Below the pieces are notes generated by a model. That model was given only the letters and a program-made list of their open reading frames with translations. It did no database searches and was not told where the DNA came from. The translations under genes were made by a program, and so were the position numbers. This document shows positions 46,652 to 55,756 of a DNA stretch of 64,000 nucleotides, piece by piece. The DNA comes from Silicimonas sp963779765 (GTDB taxonomy: Bacteria; Pseudomonadota; Alphaproteobacteria; Rhodobacterales; Rhodobacteraceae): assembly GCA_963779765.1 (NCBI GenBank), contig CAVZZP010000002.1:806001-870000 (forward strand). Direction: 5' to 3'. Each line of letters starts with the position of its first letter. Positions within the stretch are counted from its first letter, which is position 1.

Positions 46652-46727
46652 GATCGGCTCCGTCTTGACGAACGGACCCGCGTTTAGCGCGGGCCGCGGG
46701 GGATGCCAAGCCTCGCCCTCGCCTGCG

Positions 46728-47381
46728 CTACGTCGAAGCCGTCTCTCGGTCGCCGTGGCGAAGCCAGGTCTCGATCATCCAGCCGAGCATCAGCGCGTTC
46801 AGCAGATGCCACATGAAATGCGTGCCAAGCGGGAACGAGCCGCAAACCTCCATGTCGAGCGACCGGAAAGTCAGCGAAGCCGCCAGAAGCGTCGCACCGA
46901 TGATCAGGTTGCGCCCCGTCTCGGGCGTCTCCCGGCGGAGGTAGAGACCGTAAAGCAGGATCAGCAGCGGCAGCGGCCAATAGTAGTCCGACACGGTGAA
47001 GAACGGCAGCACGTCGAAAACGGGCGTCAGCGCCGCCGTCCAGGGAATGTAGGCGCCAGCGCCAAGCGCGGCGCCCCAGATCGGCCAGCCCAGGAAACGG
47101 CGATTGGCGAGAAAGATGTAGACCAGCGTGAAGACGAGAATCGGCAGGCTGTCCGCCATACCAGCCCAGGCCTGAGCGAAAGTGTGAAACAGAAGCGATC
47201 CCACCCCGATCACCGCGAGAATGACGGACAGGACGCGCCCCCCGGCCTGCTCCTGCGAGCGGTGCCACATCATCCAGGCCATGGCCAGAAAGGCCAGGTT
47301 CGTCACCGCATTCACCGGCTCGGACCACAGCGAAGGGTCCGTCCGTTCGCAATAGCCGTCGATCGCCCTTGTCCAGTCCAT
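46728..47381 (-). CDS. Ceramidase family membrane protein
   Basis: A 217-residue seven-helix membrane protein of the alkaline ceramidase/PAQR-like (CREST) superfamily. Conserved residues sit in YCERTDPSLWSEPVNAVTN, SLLFHTFAQAWAGMADSLPI and RSLDMEVCGSFPLGTHFMWHLLN, giving the zinc-binding His and Asp/Ser set. In eukaryotes the family hydrolyses ceramide; in this organism the amide substrate may be a bacterial lipid. No sphingolipid genes are visible nearby. Confidence 0.83.
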   Translation of the reverse strand: MDWTRAIDGYCERTDPSLWSEPVNAVTNLAFLAMAWMMWHRSQEQAGGRVLSVILAVIGVGSLLFHTFAQAWAGMADSLPILVFTLVYIFLANRRFLGWPIWGAALGAGAYIPWTAALTPVFDVLPFFTVSDYYWPLPLLILLYGLYLRRETPETGRNLIIGATLLAASLTFRSLDMEVCGSFPLGTHFMWHLLNALMLGWMIETWLRHGDRETAST

Positions 47382-47422
47382 GCCTTTCCCTATCCTTTTC
47401 CCGACAAGATAGGGAGCGTCGC

Positions 47423-48116
47423 ATGAAGATCACCTGGCTCGGCCATTCCGGCTTCCGCATCGAGATCGGGGATCAGAGTCCTCCTTGTCGATCCCTGGCT
47501 GAACGGCAATCCGGCTTTTCCGGATGGCCGCCACGACGAGGCTCTCTCGGGGGCGACCGCCATCCTTCTCAGCCACGGCCACGGCGACCACGCCTCGAAC
47601 TGCAAGGTCATCGCAAGCGAGCAGAGGATCCCCATAGCCTGCATCCACGAACTCTCCGAGGTTCTGGGCGGCGACGGGGTCGAGACCATGGGGTTCGGCA
47701 AGGGCGGCACGATTTCGCTCGGCAATGTGAAGGTGTCGATGGTCAACGCCTGTCATTCCTCCTCCATCGACTTCGGCGACGGCGGACCAGCTGTCGCGGG
47801 CTCCGAGGCCGGGTTCATGATCCGGGGCGAAGGCCACACGATCTACTTCTCCGGGGACACCGACGTCATGGCCGACATGGGCTGGTTCGGAGAATACTAC
47901 GCCCCGGACATCGGCATCCTCTGCTGCGGCGGGCACTACACGATGGACCAGAAGGCCGCGGCCTGGGCGGCGAAGAGGTTCTTCGACTTCAAGGTGGTGA
48001 TCCCCTGCCACTACAAGACGTTCCCGATCCTCGCGCAGGACGCCAAGACCCTGATCGAGGAGCTTCCCGACGTCGACGTGAAGGTGATGGAGGTGATGGA
48101 GACGGTCGAGATCTAG
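47423..48116 (+). CDS. UPF0173 metal-dependent hydrolase (one frameshift)
   Basis: MBL-fold hydrolase of the UPF0173 family, about 230 residues. The first frame gives MKITWLGHSGFRIEIGDQ; after one extra base near 47477 the second frame gives VLLVDPWLNGNPAF, the metal motif LLSHGHGDHASN, VNACHSSSIDF, GFMIRGEGHTIYFSGDTDV and IPCHYKTFPI. Span is 3n+1. Its natural substrate is unknown. Its stop overlaps the convergent tadA stop by three bases. Confidence 0.9.
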
Positions 48117-48563
48117 CGCCGACCCGCGAAGAAATCGCGCAGAAGCGCAGCCGCCTCCTCCGCCCCGATCCCGTCATAGACCTCGGGCGCGTGGTGCGCC
48201 TGAGGATGCGAAAACACCCTCGCCCCATGCGCCACGCCGCCCGACTTCGGGTCCGATGCGCCGTAATACAACCGCCCGATCCGCGCGGCGGCGATGGCGG
48301 CGGCGCACATCGGCGCAGGGTTCCAGCGTGACGTAGAGATCGCAACCCGTCAGCCGCTCCGACCCCAGACGGCGCGCCGCCTCGCGGATGACCATCATCT
48401 CGGCGTGAGCAGTGGGATCCGACAGCTCCCGCGTCCTGTTGCCGGCTCGCGCCAGCACCTCGCCCGCAGGTCCGACCAGCACCGCGCCCACGGGCACCTC
48501 GCCCCGGTCGCCCGCCGCCCGCGCCTCGGCCAGCGCCTCCTCCATGAAACTCCGAAACCTCAT
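48113..48563 (-). CDS. tadA: tRNA adenosine(34) deaminase TadA (one frameshift)
   Basis: Converts A34 to inosine in tRNA-Arg(ACG). The first frame has the deaminase zinc motif TAHAEMMVIREA with catalytic Glu and LYVTLEPCA; an extra base near 48310 then breaks the second zinc motif. The other frame continues MCAAAIAAARIGRLYYGASDPKSGG and HAPEVYDGI, restoring PCxxC. Corrected length is 150 codons, typical. It is normally essential, so the shift is most likely a sequence error. Confidence 0.95.
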
Positions 48564-48595
48564 CCCCGCCTTATGCCGCCCAATCCCGCCCTTGT

Positions 48596-48634
48596 CTTTC
48601 TTCTTGGATCAAATACTCCCGCCGGAGGCGTCCC
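48596..48634 (-). repeat. Intergenic repeat, variant copy D
   Basis: On the minus strand CGCCTCCGGCGGGAGTATTT is followed by GATCCAAGAAGAAAG. It shares the GGAGTATT core and the AGAAGAA end with copies A-C but has a CTCCGGCGG lead instead of CCCC. It is in the gap between tadA and the pseudouridine synthase gene, next to GCGCGGG palindromes. Confidence 0.6.
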
Positions 48635-48689
48635 GCGCGGCACGCGCGGGCTCCCTTTCCCTCGCGGCCCGCGCGGGATAAGCCGAGAC

Positions 48690-49516
48690 ATGACCACCGA
48701 CACCCCTCCCCCGGCGACCGCATCGCCAAGGTCCTTGCCCGCCACGGCGTCGCCTCGCGCCGCGACGCCGAACGCATCATCGGCGAAGGCCGGGTCAGCG
48801 TGAACGGCAAGGTCATCGACAGCCCGGCGCTGAACGTCACCGACAAGGACAGGATCGCCGTCGACGGCAAGGCCCTCGCCGAGCGCGAGCCGCCGCGTCT
48901 CTGGCTCTATCACAAGCCGCAGGGCCTCGTGACCACGACGAAGGACGAGAAGGGCCGCCAGACCGTCTTCGACGCGCTGCCCGAAGGAATGCCGCGCGTG
49001 GTCAGCGTCGGGCGGCTCGACATCAACTCCGAGGGCCTCCTCCTTCTGACGAACGACGGCGAGGTCAAGCGAAAGCTGGAACTCCCCTCCACCGGCTGGC
49101 TCAGGAAATATCGCGTTCGCGTCCACGGCAGCCCGTCCGAGGCCTCGCTCGAACCGCTGCGCAAGGGCATCACCATCGACGGAGAGACGTTCCGCCCGAT
49201 GGAGGTCACGTTCGACCGTCAGCAGGGCGGCAACGCCTGGCTGACGATTTCGCTGCGCGAGGGAAAGAACCGCGAAATCCGCCGCGCGATGGATGTGGTC
49301 GGGGTCCAGGTCTCGCGCCTGATCCGCGTCAGCTACGGCCCATTTCGTCTCGGCGACCTCGCCGCCGGCGCGGTCGAGGAGGTGCGACAGAAGGTCGTCC
49401 GCGACCAGCTCGGTCTCGATGCGGGAAAGGCCCCGACCACCGGAACCGCGCGGAAGGCCGCGAAGCCGCCCCGGCGCACCGAGGCGAAGCGGAAGCCCAA
49501 GCCCGGCCGAAGGTAG
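48690..49516 (+). CDS. rluB: RluB-type pseudouridine synthase (one frameshift)
   Basis: 23S rRNA pseudouridine synthase of the RsuA/RluB family, about 275 residues. The S4 domain reads GDRIAKVLARHGVASRRDAE after correcting one missing base near 48713, then GRVSVNGKVI. The catalytic motif is SVGRLDINSEGLLLLTNDG, with the essential Asp, preceded by LWLYHKPQGLVTT. The basic tail (KPPRRTEAKRKPKPGRR) is longer than usual. RluB, RluE and RluF are hard to separate; RluB is the most likely. It begins MTTDTPP at 48690. Confidence 0.88.
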
Positions 49517-49599
49517 CGCGCGAAGGTTCATTCCACCGCCGGCGCACTGGTATGGCGGTCGCCGATCCCCTATGTTGAACGCACACGAGAGGGAGCCAC

Positions 49600-49797
49600 A
49601 TGCAGCGCTTCGCACTTGCCCTGTTCTTTGCCCTCGCGGTCGTCGGCCTTGTCGTGGCGCTTCTGCGCGGGGTCGGCCGGGCGGCGGAACGGCGCGGCGG
49701 TGTGGCATCATTGACGACGGGGACCGCGATGCAGAAGGCAGCCTTCATCCTGCTGATGTGCCTTATCGTCTACGTATCGGTGACGGGGGCTTCCTGA
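49600..49797 (+). CDS. Small two-helix membrane protein
   Basis: A 65-residue protein with two hydrophobic segments, FALALFFALAVVGLVVALL near 4-22 and AAFILLMCLIVYVSV near 47-61, joined by a short basic loop. GGGAGCCAC precedes the ATG. The next gene starts TGATG at its stop, so it is coupled to the XpaC-like gene and probably belongs to that cluster. I know no named family. Confidence 0.7.
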   Translation: MQRFALALFFALAVVGLVVALLRGVGRAAERRGGVASLTTGTAMQKAAFILLMCLIVYVSVTGAS

Positions 49798-50676
49798 TGG
49801 CGCGGCCCTTCCGCGGACGGCACAGCCCGGACTTCTCCGGCGTCTCACCCGAGGCTGCCCGAACAGCGCAGACGCAGCCCTGTGGGCGCGCGCGTCAACT
49901 TCCTTTTCATTGCGCCCGTCATCATGCTCCTGACGGCCTTCCAGCTCGAACCGCTCGGCATGTTCCTCAAGCTTGCGGCCTTCGGCCTGATGATGCTGGC
50001 GGCATGGCTTACCCGCGAGGGGCTGATCGCCGAGGACGCCTTCAATGCCCGCCGGGTGGCGAAACGCCCCGCGATACCCCGCAAAATCTTCGGCAGCGCG
50101 CTGACCGGGCTCGGGCTCGCCTTGGCCGGGCTGAACCCCGAGACGTTCTCGCTCCTGAACCCGATCCTATTCTTCATCCTGGGCGCCGCGCTGCACTTCA
50201 CCGCCTTCGGCCCCGATCCCCTGCGTGACAAGGGAACCGAGGGGATGGACGGCTTCCAGACCGACCGCGTCGCCCGCGCGGTGGACGAAGCCGAGAAGCA
50301 CCTCGTCGCCATGCGCGACGCCATCGCCCGCGCCCGCATACCGGCCTTGGAACGCCGGGTCGCCGATTTCGCGAACACCGCACGCGGCATGTTCCGGGTG
50401 GTCGAGGAGGATCCCCGCGACTTGACCAGCGCGCGTCGGTATCTGACCGTATACCTTCTGGGCGCGCGCGACGCGACGGTGCAGTTCGCCGATCTCTGGG
50501 CACGGTCCCGGAACGAAGAGGCGCGCGCCGACTACGAGGCGCTTCTGACGGATCTCGAGACGACCTTCGCCAAGAAGACCGAGAAGCTGCTTCTCGACGA
50601 CAAGTCCACGCTCGACGTGGAGATCGAGGTGCTCCGCGACCGATTGGAGCGCGAGGGCGTCCACAGCAGGGCGTGA
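49797..50676 (+). CDS. XpaC-like (5-bromo-4-chloroindolyl phosphate hydrolysis) protein (one frameshift)
   Basis: Homologue of Bacillus XpaC/YceI, a membrane protein usually beside TelA. The first frame gives about 27 residues (MARPFRGRHSPDFSGVSPEA); an extra base near 49880 moves to the frame starting VGARVNFLFIAPVIMLL. Two to three membrane helices follow, then a soluble helical part with DGFQTDRVARAVDEAEKHL and a C-terminal coiled coil. Span is 3n+1. Alternatively the GTG at 49882 is a true start and the upstream piece is not translated. The name reflects an old phenotype, not a known phosphatase. Confidence 0.8.
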
Positions 50677-50700
50677 GCCCCAGAATGAGGGACTGAGACG

Positions 50701-51894
50701 ATGGACGAGACCGTAAGGCAGAAGGCGAAACAATCCGAGGCAATGGTGAAGGAAGTGAGCGAGGTTCATCTGGTCGCACCGTCGACCGACATCGTGGCCT
50801 ACGAGGCCGCCGACCCCGGCATCTCGGCCGAGATCGAGAAGCGCATCGCCGAGATCGACATGTCCGAGACGAACTCGATCGTGTCCTTCGGCTCGTCCGC
50901 GCAGGTGGAGCTTCAGGAAATCAGCCAGGCCATGCTCCAGGACGTCCGGAACAAGGACGTGGGGCCGGCGGGCGACAGCCTGCGCCAGATCGTCTCGACC
51001 ATCCGCGGCTTTTCGATCAGCGAATTGGATGTTCGCCGCAAACGGTCATGGTGGGAACGGCTCCTCGGCCGCGCCGCCCCGATCCACAACTTCGTCGCGA
51101 AGTTCGAGGAGGTGCAGGGCCAGATCGACAAGATCACCGACAACCTCCTTCACCACGAGCACAAGCTTCTCAAGGACATCAAGTCGCTCGACCAGCTCTA
51201 CGACAAGACGTTGGCCTTCTATGACGAGTTGGCCCTCTACATCGCGGCGGGCGAAGAGAAGCTGAAGCGCCTCGACGCCGTCGACATACCTGCGAAGGAC
51301 GCCGAGGTTCAGGCCGCGCCAGAAGAGGCCGGCGTGATGAAGGCGCAGGAGCTGCGCGACCTCCGCGCCGCCCGCGACGATCTAGAACGCCGGGTCCATG
51401 ACCTGAAACTGACACGCCAGGTCACGATGCAGTCCCTGCCCTCGATCCGGCTGGTGCAGGAGAACGACAAGTCCCTCGTCACCAAGATCAACTCGACCCT
51501 CGTCAACACCGTCCCCCTCTGGGAAACCCAGCTCGCCCAGGCCGTGACCATCCAACGCTCTACCGAGGCCGCCGAAGCGGTGCGCGAGGCCAACGACCTG
51601 ACGAACGAGCTTCTGACCTCGAACGCCGAGAACCTGCGTCACGCCAACAAGATGATCCGCGAAGAGATGGAGCGGGGCGTCTTCGACATCGAGGCTGTGA
51701 AGAAGGCCAATTCGGACCTGATCGCGACGATTCAGGAAAGCCTCCAGATCGCCGACGAGGGCAAGAAGAAGCGCGCCGAGGCAGAGGAAGAGCTGAAGAA
51801 GATGGAGTCCGAGCTGAAGACCACGCTCGCGTCCGCCAAGGCGCGTGCCGATGGTGTCGGCGTCAACGCGGGAGAAAGCCTGTCGGCCTCGTGA
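50701..51894 (+). CDS. Toxic anion resistance protein, TelA family
   Basis: A 397-residue helical protein of the TelA/KlaA family, linked to tellurite and cell-envelope stress. The family core is visible: FVAKFEEVQGQIDKITDNLL, LLKDIKSLDQLYDKTLAFYDELALYI, and the MQSLPSIRLVQENDKSLVTKI block followed by VPLWETQLAQAVTIQR. The C-terminus is a coiled coil (SDLIATIQESLQIADEGKKK). It has no enzymatic motif. It is 24 bases downstream of the XpaC-like gene, which is the standard TelA-XpaC pairing. Confidence 0.92.
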   Translation: MDETVRQKAKQSEAMVKEVSEVHLVAPSTDIVAYEAADPGISAEIEKRIAEIDMSETNSIVSFGSSAQVELQEISQAMLQDVRNKDVGPAGDSLRQIVSTIRGFSISELDVRRKRSWWERLLGRAAPIHNFVAKFEEVQGQIDKITDNLLHHEHKLLKDIKSLDQLYDKTLAFYDELALYIAAGEEKLKRLDAVDIPAKDAEVQAAPEEAGVMKAQELRDLRAARDDLERRVHDLKLTRQVTMQSLPSIRLVQENDKSLVTKINSTLVNTVPLWETQLAQAVTIQRSTEAAEAVREANDLTNELLTSNAENLRHANKMIREEMERGVFDIEAVKKANSDLIATIQESLQIADEGKKKRAEAEEELKKMESELKTTLASAKARADGVGVNAGESLSAS

Positions 51895-51898
51895 AGCG

Positions 51899-52837
51899 AT
51901 GAAAGCGTTCCCCATGGGGCTCGCCCTGGGAGCCCTGCCGATGATCCTGTCCGGCTGCGCCGAACTCGACGCGATGGCCGTGCCCCCGCCGCCTCCCCGC
52001 GCCGAGGCCGAGGTGCCGGAGGTCGAGATCTCGGAGTTGAGCACCGAGCTTGCGGCTTATTACCGGCGGGTCGAGGCGGGCCACCGAACGCGCGGCCTGC
52101 TGCGCGCAGACGGCGGTGGCCCGGACGTGCCCTACGACGACCGGCGCCTGGCCGAGACCTTCCGATCCGCCGCTTTCGCGCGTGAATTCACCGATGTGGG
52201 CGGCGCGCTGGTCCGGCGCGAGGGCGAAAGCATGCTGAACCGCTGGCAGCAACCGGTGAAGCTCGAACTGATCTTCGGCCCCTCGGTGCCGGACAGCCAG
52301 CGTGCCGACGACGGCGCCTCGGTCGGACGCTTTGCCGACCGCCTGTCCGAGATCACGCGCCACCCCGTGTCGGTTGTCCCGCGCGGCGGCAACTTCCAGG
52401 TGCTGATCCTGTCCGAGGACGAACGCCGCGTCTCCGGCCCCCTGCTGCGCCGGCTCATCCCCGGCATCCGCCCCAGTGAGATCGACGTCGTCCAGGATCT
52501 GGACCGCGCGACCTACTGCATCGTCGTCGCCTCCGACCCGAAGGACGACGGCGTCCTGACCCGCGCCGTCGCCGTCATCCGCGCCGAGCTTCCGCCGCTC
52601 CTCCGCCTCTCCTGCATCCACGAGGAGATCGCCCAGGGCCTTGGCCTGTCGAACGACAGCCCTTTCGCGCGGCCGTCGATCTTCAACGACGACGACGAGT
52701 TCGGGCGGCTGACCGCGATGGACGAGAAGATGCTACGGATGCTCTACGACCCGCGCCTGACGCCAGGCATGGATGCCGACGCTGCCGATCCGATCGTGCG
52801 GCAGATGGCGGCCGAGTTGGCTGGCGGCACCTCGTGA
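51899..52837 (+). CDS. DUF2927 domain lipoprotein
   Basis: A 312-residue lipoprotein with a signal ending in lipobox LSGC near residue 19, then a Pro-rich stretch (VPPPPPRAEAEVPEV). The DUF2927 region is recognised by RLAETFRSAAFAREF and HEEIAQGLGLSNDSPFARPSIFNDDDEFG near the end. The latter looks like a zincin-type HExxx...G..ND pattern, but metal binding is unproved. ATG 51899 is four bases after the TelA stop, so it is in the same transcript. Confidence 0.83.
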   Translation: MKAFPMGLALGALPMILSGCAELDAMAVPPPPPRAEAEVPEVEISELSTELAAYYRRVEAGHRTRGLLRADGGGPDVPYDDRRLAETFRSAAFAREFTDVGGALVRREGESMLNRWQQPVKLELIFGPSVPDSQRADDGASVGRFADRLSEITRHPVSVVPRGGNFQVLILSEDERRVSGPLLRRLIPGIRPSEIDVVQDLDRATYCIVVASDPKDDGVLTRAVAVIRAELPPLLRLSCIHEEIAQGLGLSNDSPFARPSIFNDDDEFGRLTAMDEKMLRMLYDPRLTPGMDADAADPIVRQMAAELAGGTS

Positions 52838-52936
52838 CACCCTCTTTTCAAACCCCGGCGCACCGTGCAGGCTCGGCCCTGTCGCGCCGTCATTTCACGG
52901 GTCGCCTTAGCGACTGAACAGAACAGGGAGACCCCA

Positions 52937-54034
52937 ATGGGCATTCTCGATTTCCTCTCCGGCCAATTCATCGACGTCATCCACTGGACCGACGATACCC
53001 GCGACACGATGGTCTGGCGGTTCGAGCGCGAAGGCCACGAGATCAAGTACGGCGCCAAGCTGACCGTCCGCGAAGGTCAGGCCGCCGTCTTCGTCCACGA
53101 GGGCCAGCTCGCCGACGTGTTCATGCCCGGGCTCTACATGCTCGAGACGAACAACATGCCGATCATGACGACGCTCCAGCACTGGGATCACGGCTTCCGG
53201 TCGCCGTTCAAGTCCGAAATCTACTTCGTCTCGACCCGCCGCTTCACCGACCTGAAGTGGGGCACCAAGAACCCGATCATGCTGCGCGATCCCGAGTTCG
53301 GACCCGTGCGCCTGCGCGCCTTCGGAACCTACACCGTCAAGGTCGCGGACCCCGGCCTCTTCATCAAGGAGATCGTCGGCACCGACGGCGAGTTCACGAT
53401 GGACGAGATCAGCTTCCAAATCCGCAACATCATCGTGCAGGAGTTCAGCCGCGTCCTCGCTCAGGCCAACATGCCCGTGCTCGACATGGCCGCCAACACC
53501 CAGGACCTGGGCCGTCTGGTGGCCGAGGCGATCTCGCAGACCATCGCGGGCTACGGCGTGACGCTGCCCGAGCTCTATGTCGAGAACATCTCGCTGCCGC
53601 CCGCCGTCGAAAAGGCGCTGGACGAACGCACCTCGCGAGGCGTCGTGGGCAACCTCGACCAGCACTTCCGCTACAAGGCGGCGCAGAGCCTCGACAACCC
53701 CAACAGCGGCGTCGGCCAGGCCATGGGCATGGGCATGGGCGCGGGCATGGGGATGCAGATGGGCGGCGCGATGGCCGGCACTCCGGGCCCCTGGGGCTCG
53801 CCCGCGGCGGCACCCCCGCCTCCGCCCGTCGAGCATGTCTGGCACGTCGCCAAGGACGGCCAGACGTCCGGCCCTTATTCCAAGGCGGACATGGGCCGGA
53901 TGACGACCGATGGCAGCGTCACACGCGAAAGCTGGGTCTGGACCCAAGGGCAGGACGGCTGGAAAAAGGCCGAAGAGATCCCCGAACTGGCGCAGCTCTT
54001 CACGGTCATGCCCCCGCCTCCACCCGCCGGCTGA
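52937..54034 (+). CDS. SPFH/virion-core-like protein with C-terminal GYF_2 domain
   Basis: A 365-residue protein of the YdjI-like (virion core/SPFH) family. An SPFH-type beta-helix region spans about 25-210 (EIKYGAKLTVREGQAAVFVHEG, VRLRAFGTYTVKVADPGLF, MDEISFQIRNIIVQEFS). A Met/Gly repeat (residues about 258-277) and a Pro run link it to a GYF_2 domain, WHVAKDGQTSGPYSKADMG with WVWTQGQDGWKKA. The GYF_2 module likely binds a partner peptide. GGGAGACCCC precedes the ATG. It belongs with TelA and the zinc-ribbon protein. Confidence 0.9.
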   Translation: MGILDFLSGQFIDVIHWTDDTRDTMVWRFEREGHEIKYGAKLTVREGQAAVFVHEGQLADVFMPGLYMLETNNMPIMTTLQHWDHGFRSPFKSEIYFVSTRRFTDLKWGTKNPIMLRDPEFGPVRLRAFGTYTVKVADPGLFIKEIVGTDGEFTMDEISFQIRNIIVQEFSRVLAQANMPVLDMAANTQDLGRLVAEAISQTIAGYGVTLPELYVENISLPPAVEKALDERTSRGVVGNLDQHFRYKAAQSLDNPNSGVGQAMGMGMGAGMGMQMGGAMAGTPGPWGSPAAAPPPPPVEHVWHVAKDGQTSGPYSKADMGRMTTDGSVTRESWVWTQGQDGWKKAEEIPELAQLFTVMPPPPPAG

Positions 54035-54068
54035 CCCGTCGCAACACTTTCGCAATCGGAGCGGCACC

Positions 54069-54546
54069 ATGCCGAAACGTCCCGTCGATACCTACTCGGC
54101 CCTCCAGGTCATCCTGCACTGGCTCATCGTCGTGCTGATCGTCGCGGCCTTCCTCCTCAGCGACCAGATGCACGACTTCGAGGATCTTCCCTCCGATGCC
54201 GCCTTGCCCCTTCATGGCAGGATCGGCCTGACGGTGTTCTTCCTGATGATCCTCCGCCTCGTCATTCGCTTCCGTCGCGGCGCGCCGCCTCCGCCCGAGA
54301 CCGATCCCACCTGGCAGCGCCGCGCCGCGCACTGGACGCATTGGGCGCTCTATGCGCTGGCGATCCTGACGCCCTGGGCAGGCGGTTTCGCCTTCTACCT
54401 CCGCTCCGAGATCCGCGGGCGAGGTCCATGAGGTCCTGAAGACTCTCCTGCTCCTCACCGCCGCCCTCCACACGGCTGCGGCGCTTTACCATCAGTTCGT
54501 CGTGAAGGACGGGCTTCTGTGGCGCATGAGTCTCCGGCGCAGTTGA
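54069..54546 (+). CDS. Cytochrome b561-like protein (one frameshift)
   Basis: Membrane di-heme b-type cytochrome. The first frame shows helix 1 VILHWLIVVLIVAAFLLSD with His18, helix 2 PLHGRIGLTVFFLMILRL with His49, and helix 3. After a shift near 54415 the next frame gives EVHEVLKTLLLLTAALHTAAALYHQF with the other two heme histidines and ends at TGA 54546. Corrected length is about 158 residues, some 20 shorter than usual, because the loop between helices 3 and 4 is short. It may carry electrons from the quinone pool. Confidence 0.83.
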
Positions 54547-54560
54547 GCCATCAGGCACAT

Positions 54561-55682
54561 ATGCAGGACACCGAAATCGAAACGGCGCAGCGCCCCGAGC
54601 AGGAACACCACTTCCCCTGCGACAACTGCGGCTCGGACATGCGCTTCGATCCGGGCGACGACCGCCTGGTCTGCGACCACTGCGGAAATACGCGCCCCAT
54701 CGAGCACGGCCCCTGGACCCGCGCCGAGGCCATCGCCGAACTGGACTTCGAGCGCGCGGTCGGCGCAGGCCTCGGGTCGGCCGAGATGTCGGTGGCCCAC
54801 ACCGTCGACTGCCCGAACTGCGGCGCGCGCTTCGAATTCGACCCCGCCGTTCACGCCGCCGAGTGCCCCTTCTGCGCGACGCCCGTCGTCACCGACACCG
54901 GCACCTCGCGTCAGATCAAGCCGCGCGCCGTCCTGCCCTTCCGGCTCGAGGAGGGCCAAGCCCACGATGCGATGACCGGCTGGCTCGGCTCGCTCTGGTT
55001 CGCGCCGAACGGGCTGAAGGAGTACGCCCGCAAGGGTCGGCGAATGAACGGCGTCTACGTCCCCTGCTGGACCTTCGACGCCGACACCCAGAGCGCCTAT
55101 CGCGGGCAGCGCGGCACGGTCTACTACGAAACCCGCACGGTCATGCGCGACGGCAAGCGCCAGCAGGTGCAGGTCCCCCGCGTGCGCTGGACGCCGGTTC
55201 GCGGCCGTGTCGCGCGCTTCTTCGACGACGTTCTCGTCCTTGCCACGACGTCCTTGCCCGAGAACTTCCGCCTGGCCCTCGTCCAGTGGGACCTGACGCG
55301 GCTCGAACCCTATCAGCCCGAGTACCTCGCCGGCTTCCGCTCCGAGGCCTACACGATCGAGCTAGAGCCCGCCTACCGTCAGGCGCGCGAGATCATGGAC
55401 CGTCAGATCCTCCGCGACATCAAGTTCGACATCGGCGGCGACCGCCAGCAGGTCGATCACGTCGAGACCCAGATCGGGGGCGTCACCTTCAAGCACATCC
55501 TCGTGCCGGTCTGGATCGCGGCCTACCGCTATCGCTCCCGCTCGTTCCGCTTCGTCGTGAACGGGCAGAGCGGGCAGGTCGTCGGCGAGCGCCCCTGGTC
55601 CGCCTGGAAGATCGCCTTCGCCGTGATCCTGGGGCTGATCGCTGCCGGCATCTTCGGTTATTTCTACGCGCAGACGCAGTAG
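54561..55682 (+). CDS. TFIIB-type zinc-ribbon membrane protein (YdjG-like)
   Basis: A 373-residue protein often mislabelled as primosomal protein N'. It starts with two zinc ribbons, PCDNCGSDM...VCDHCGNT and DCPNCGARFEF...ECPFCATPV, then a beta-rich domain with repeated elements (PYWTF-like VPCWTFDADTQSAYRG, HILVPVWIAAYRYRS), and a single C-terminal membrane helix IAFAVILGLIAAGIFGYFYA. In Bacillus the YdjG/YdjH/YdjI set is next to a PspA homologue. It closes this cluster. An alternative GTG start at 54519 would overlap the cytochrome gene. Confidence 0.87.
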   Translation: MQDTEIETAQRPEQEHHFPCDNCGSDMRFDPGDDRLVCDHCGNTRPIEHGPWTRAEAIAELDFERAVGAGLGSAEMSVAHTVDCPNCGARFEFDPAVHAAECPFCATPVVTDTGTSRQIKPRAVLPFRLEEGQAHDAMTGWLGSLWFAPNGLKEYARKGRRMNGVYVPCWTFDADTQSAYRGQRGTVYYETRTVMRDGKRQQVQVPRVRWTPVRGRVARFFDDVLVLATTSLPENFRLALVQWDLTRLEPYQPEYLAGFRSEAYTIELEPAYRQAREIMDRQILRDIKFDIGGDRQQVDHVETQIGGVTFKHILVPVWIAAYRYRSRSFRFVVNGQSGQVVGERPWSAWKIAFAVILGLIAAGIFGYFYAQTQ

Positions 55683-55756
55683 GGCCGACCAGCCGCAGGG
55701 GCGCTTGTCAGAACGCGGTGCTGACCTTAGACCGGCCTGAACCCTGGAGAGCCCAC

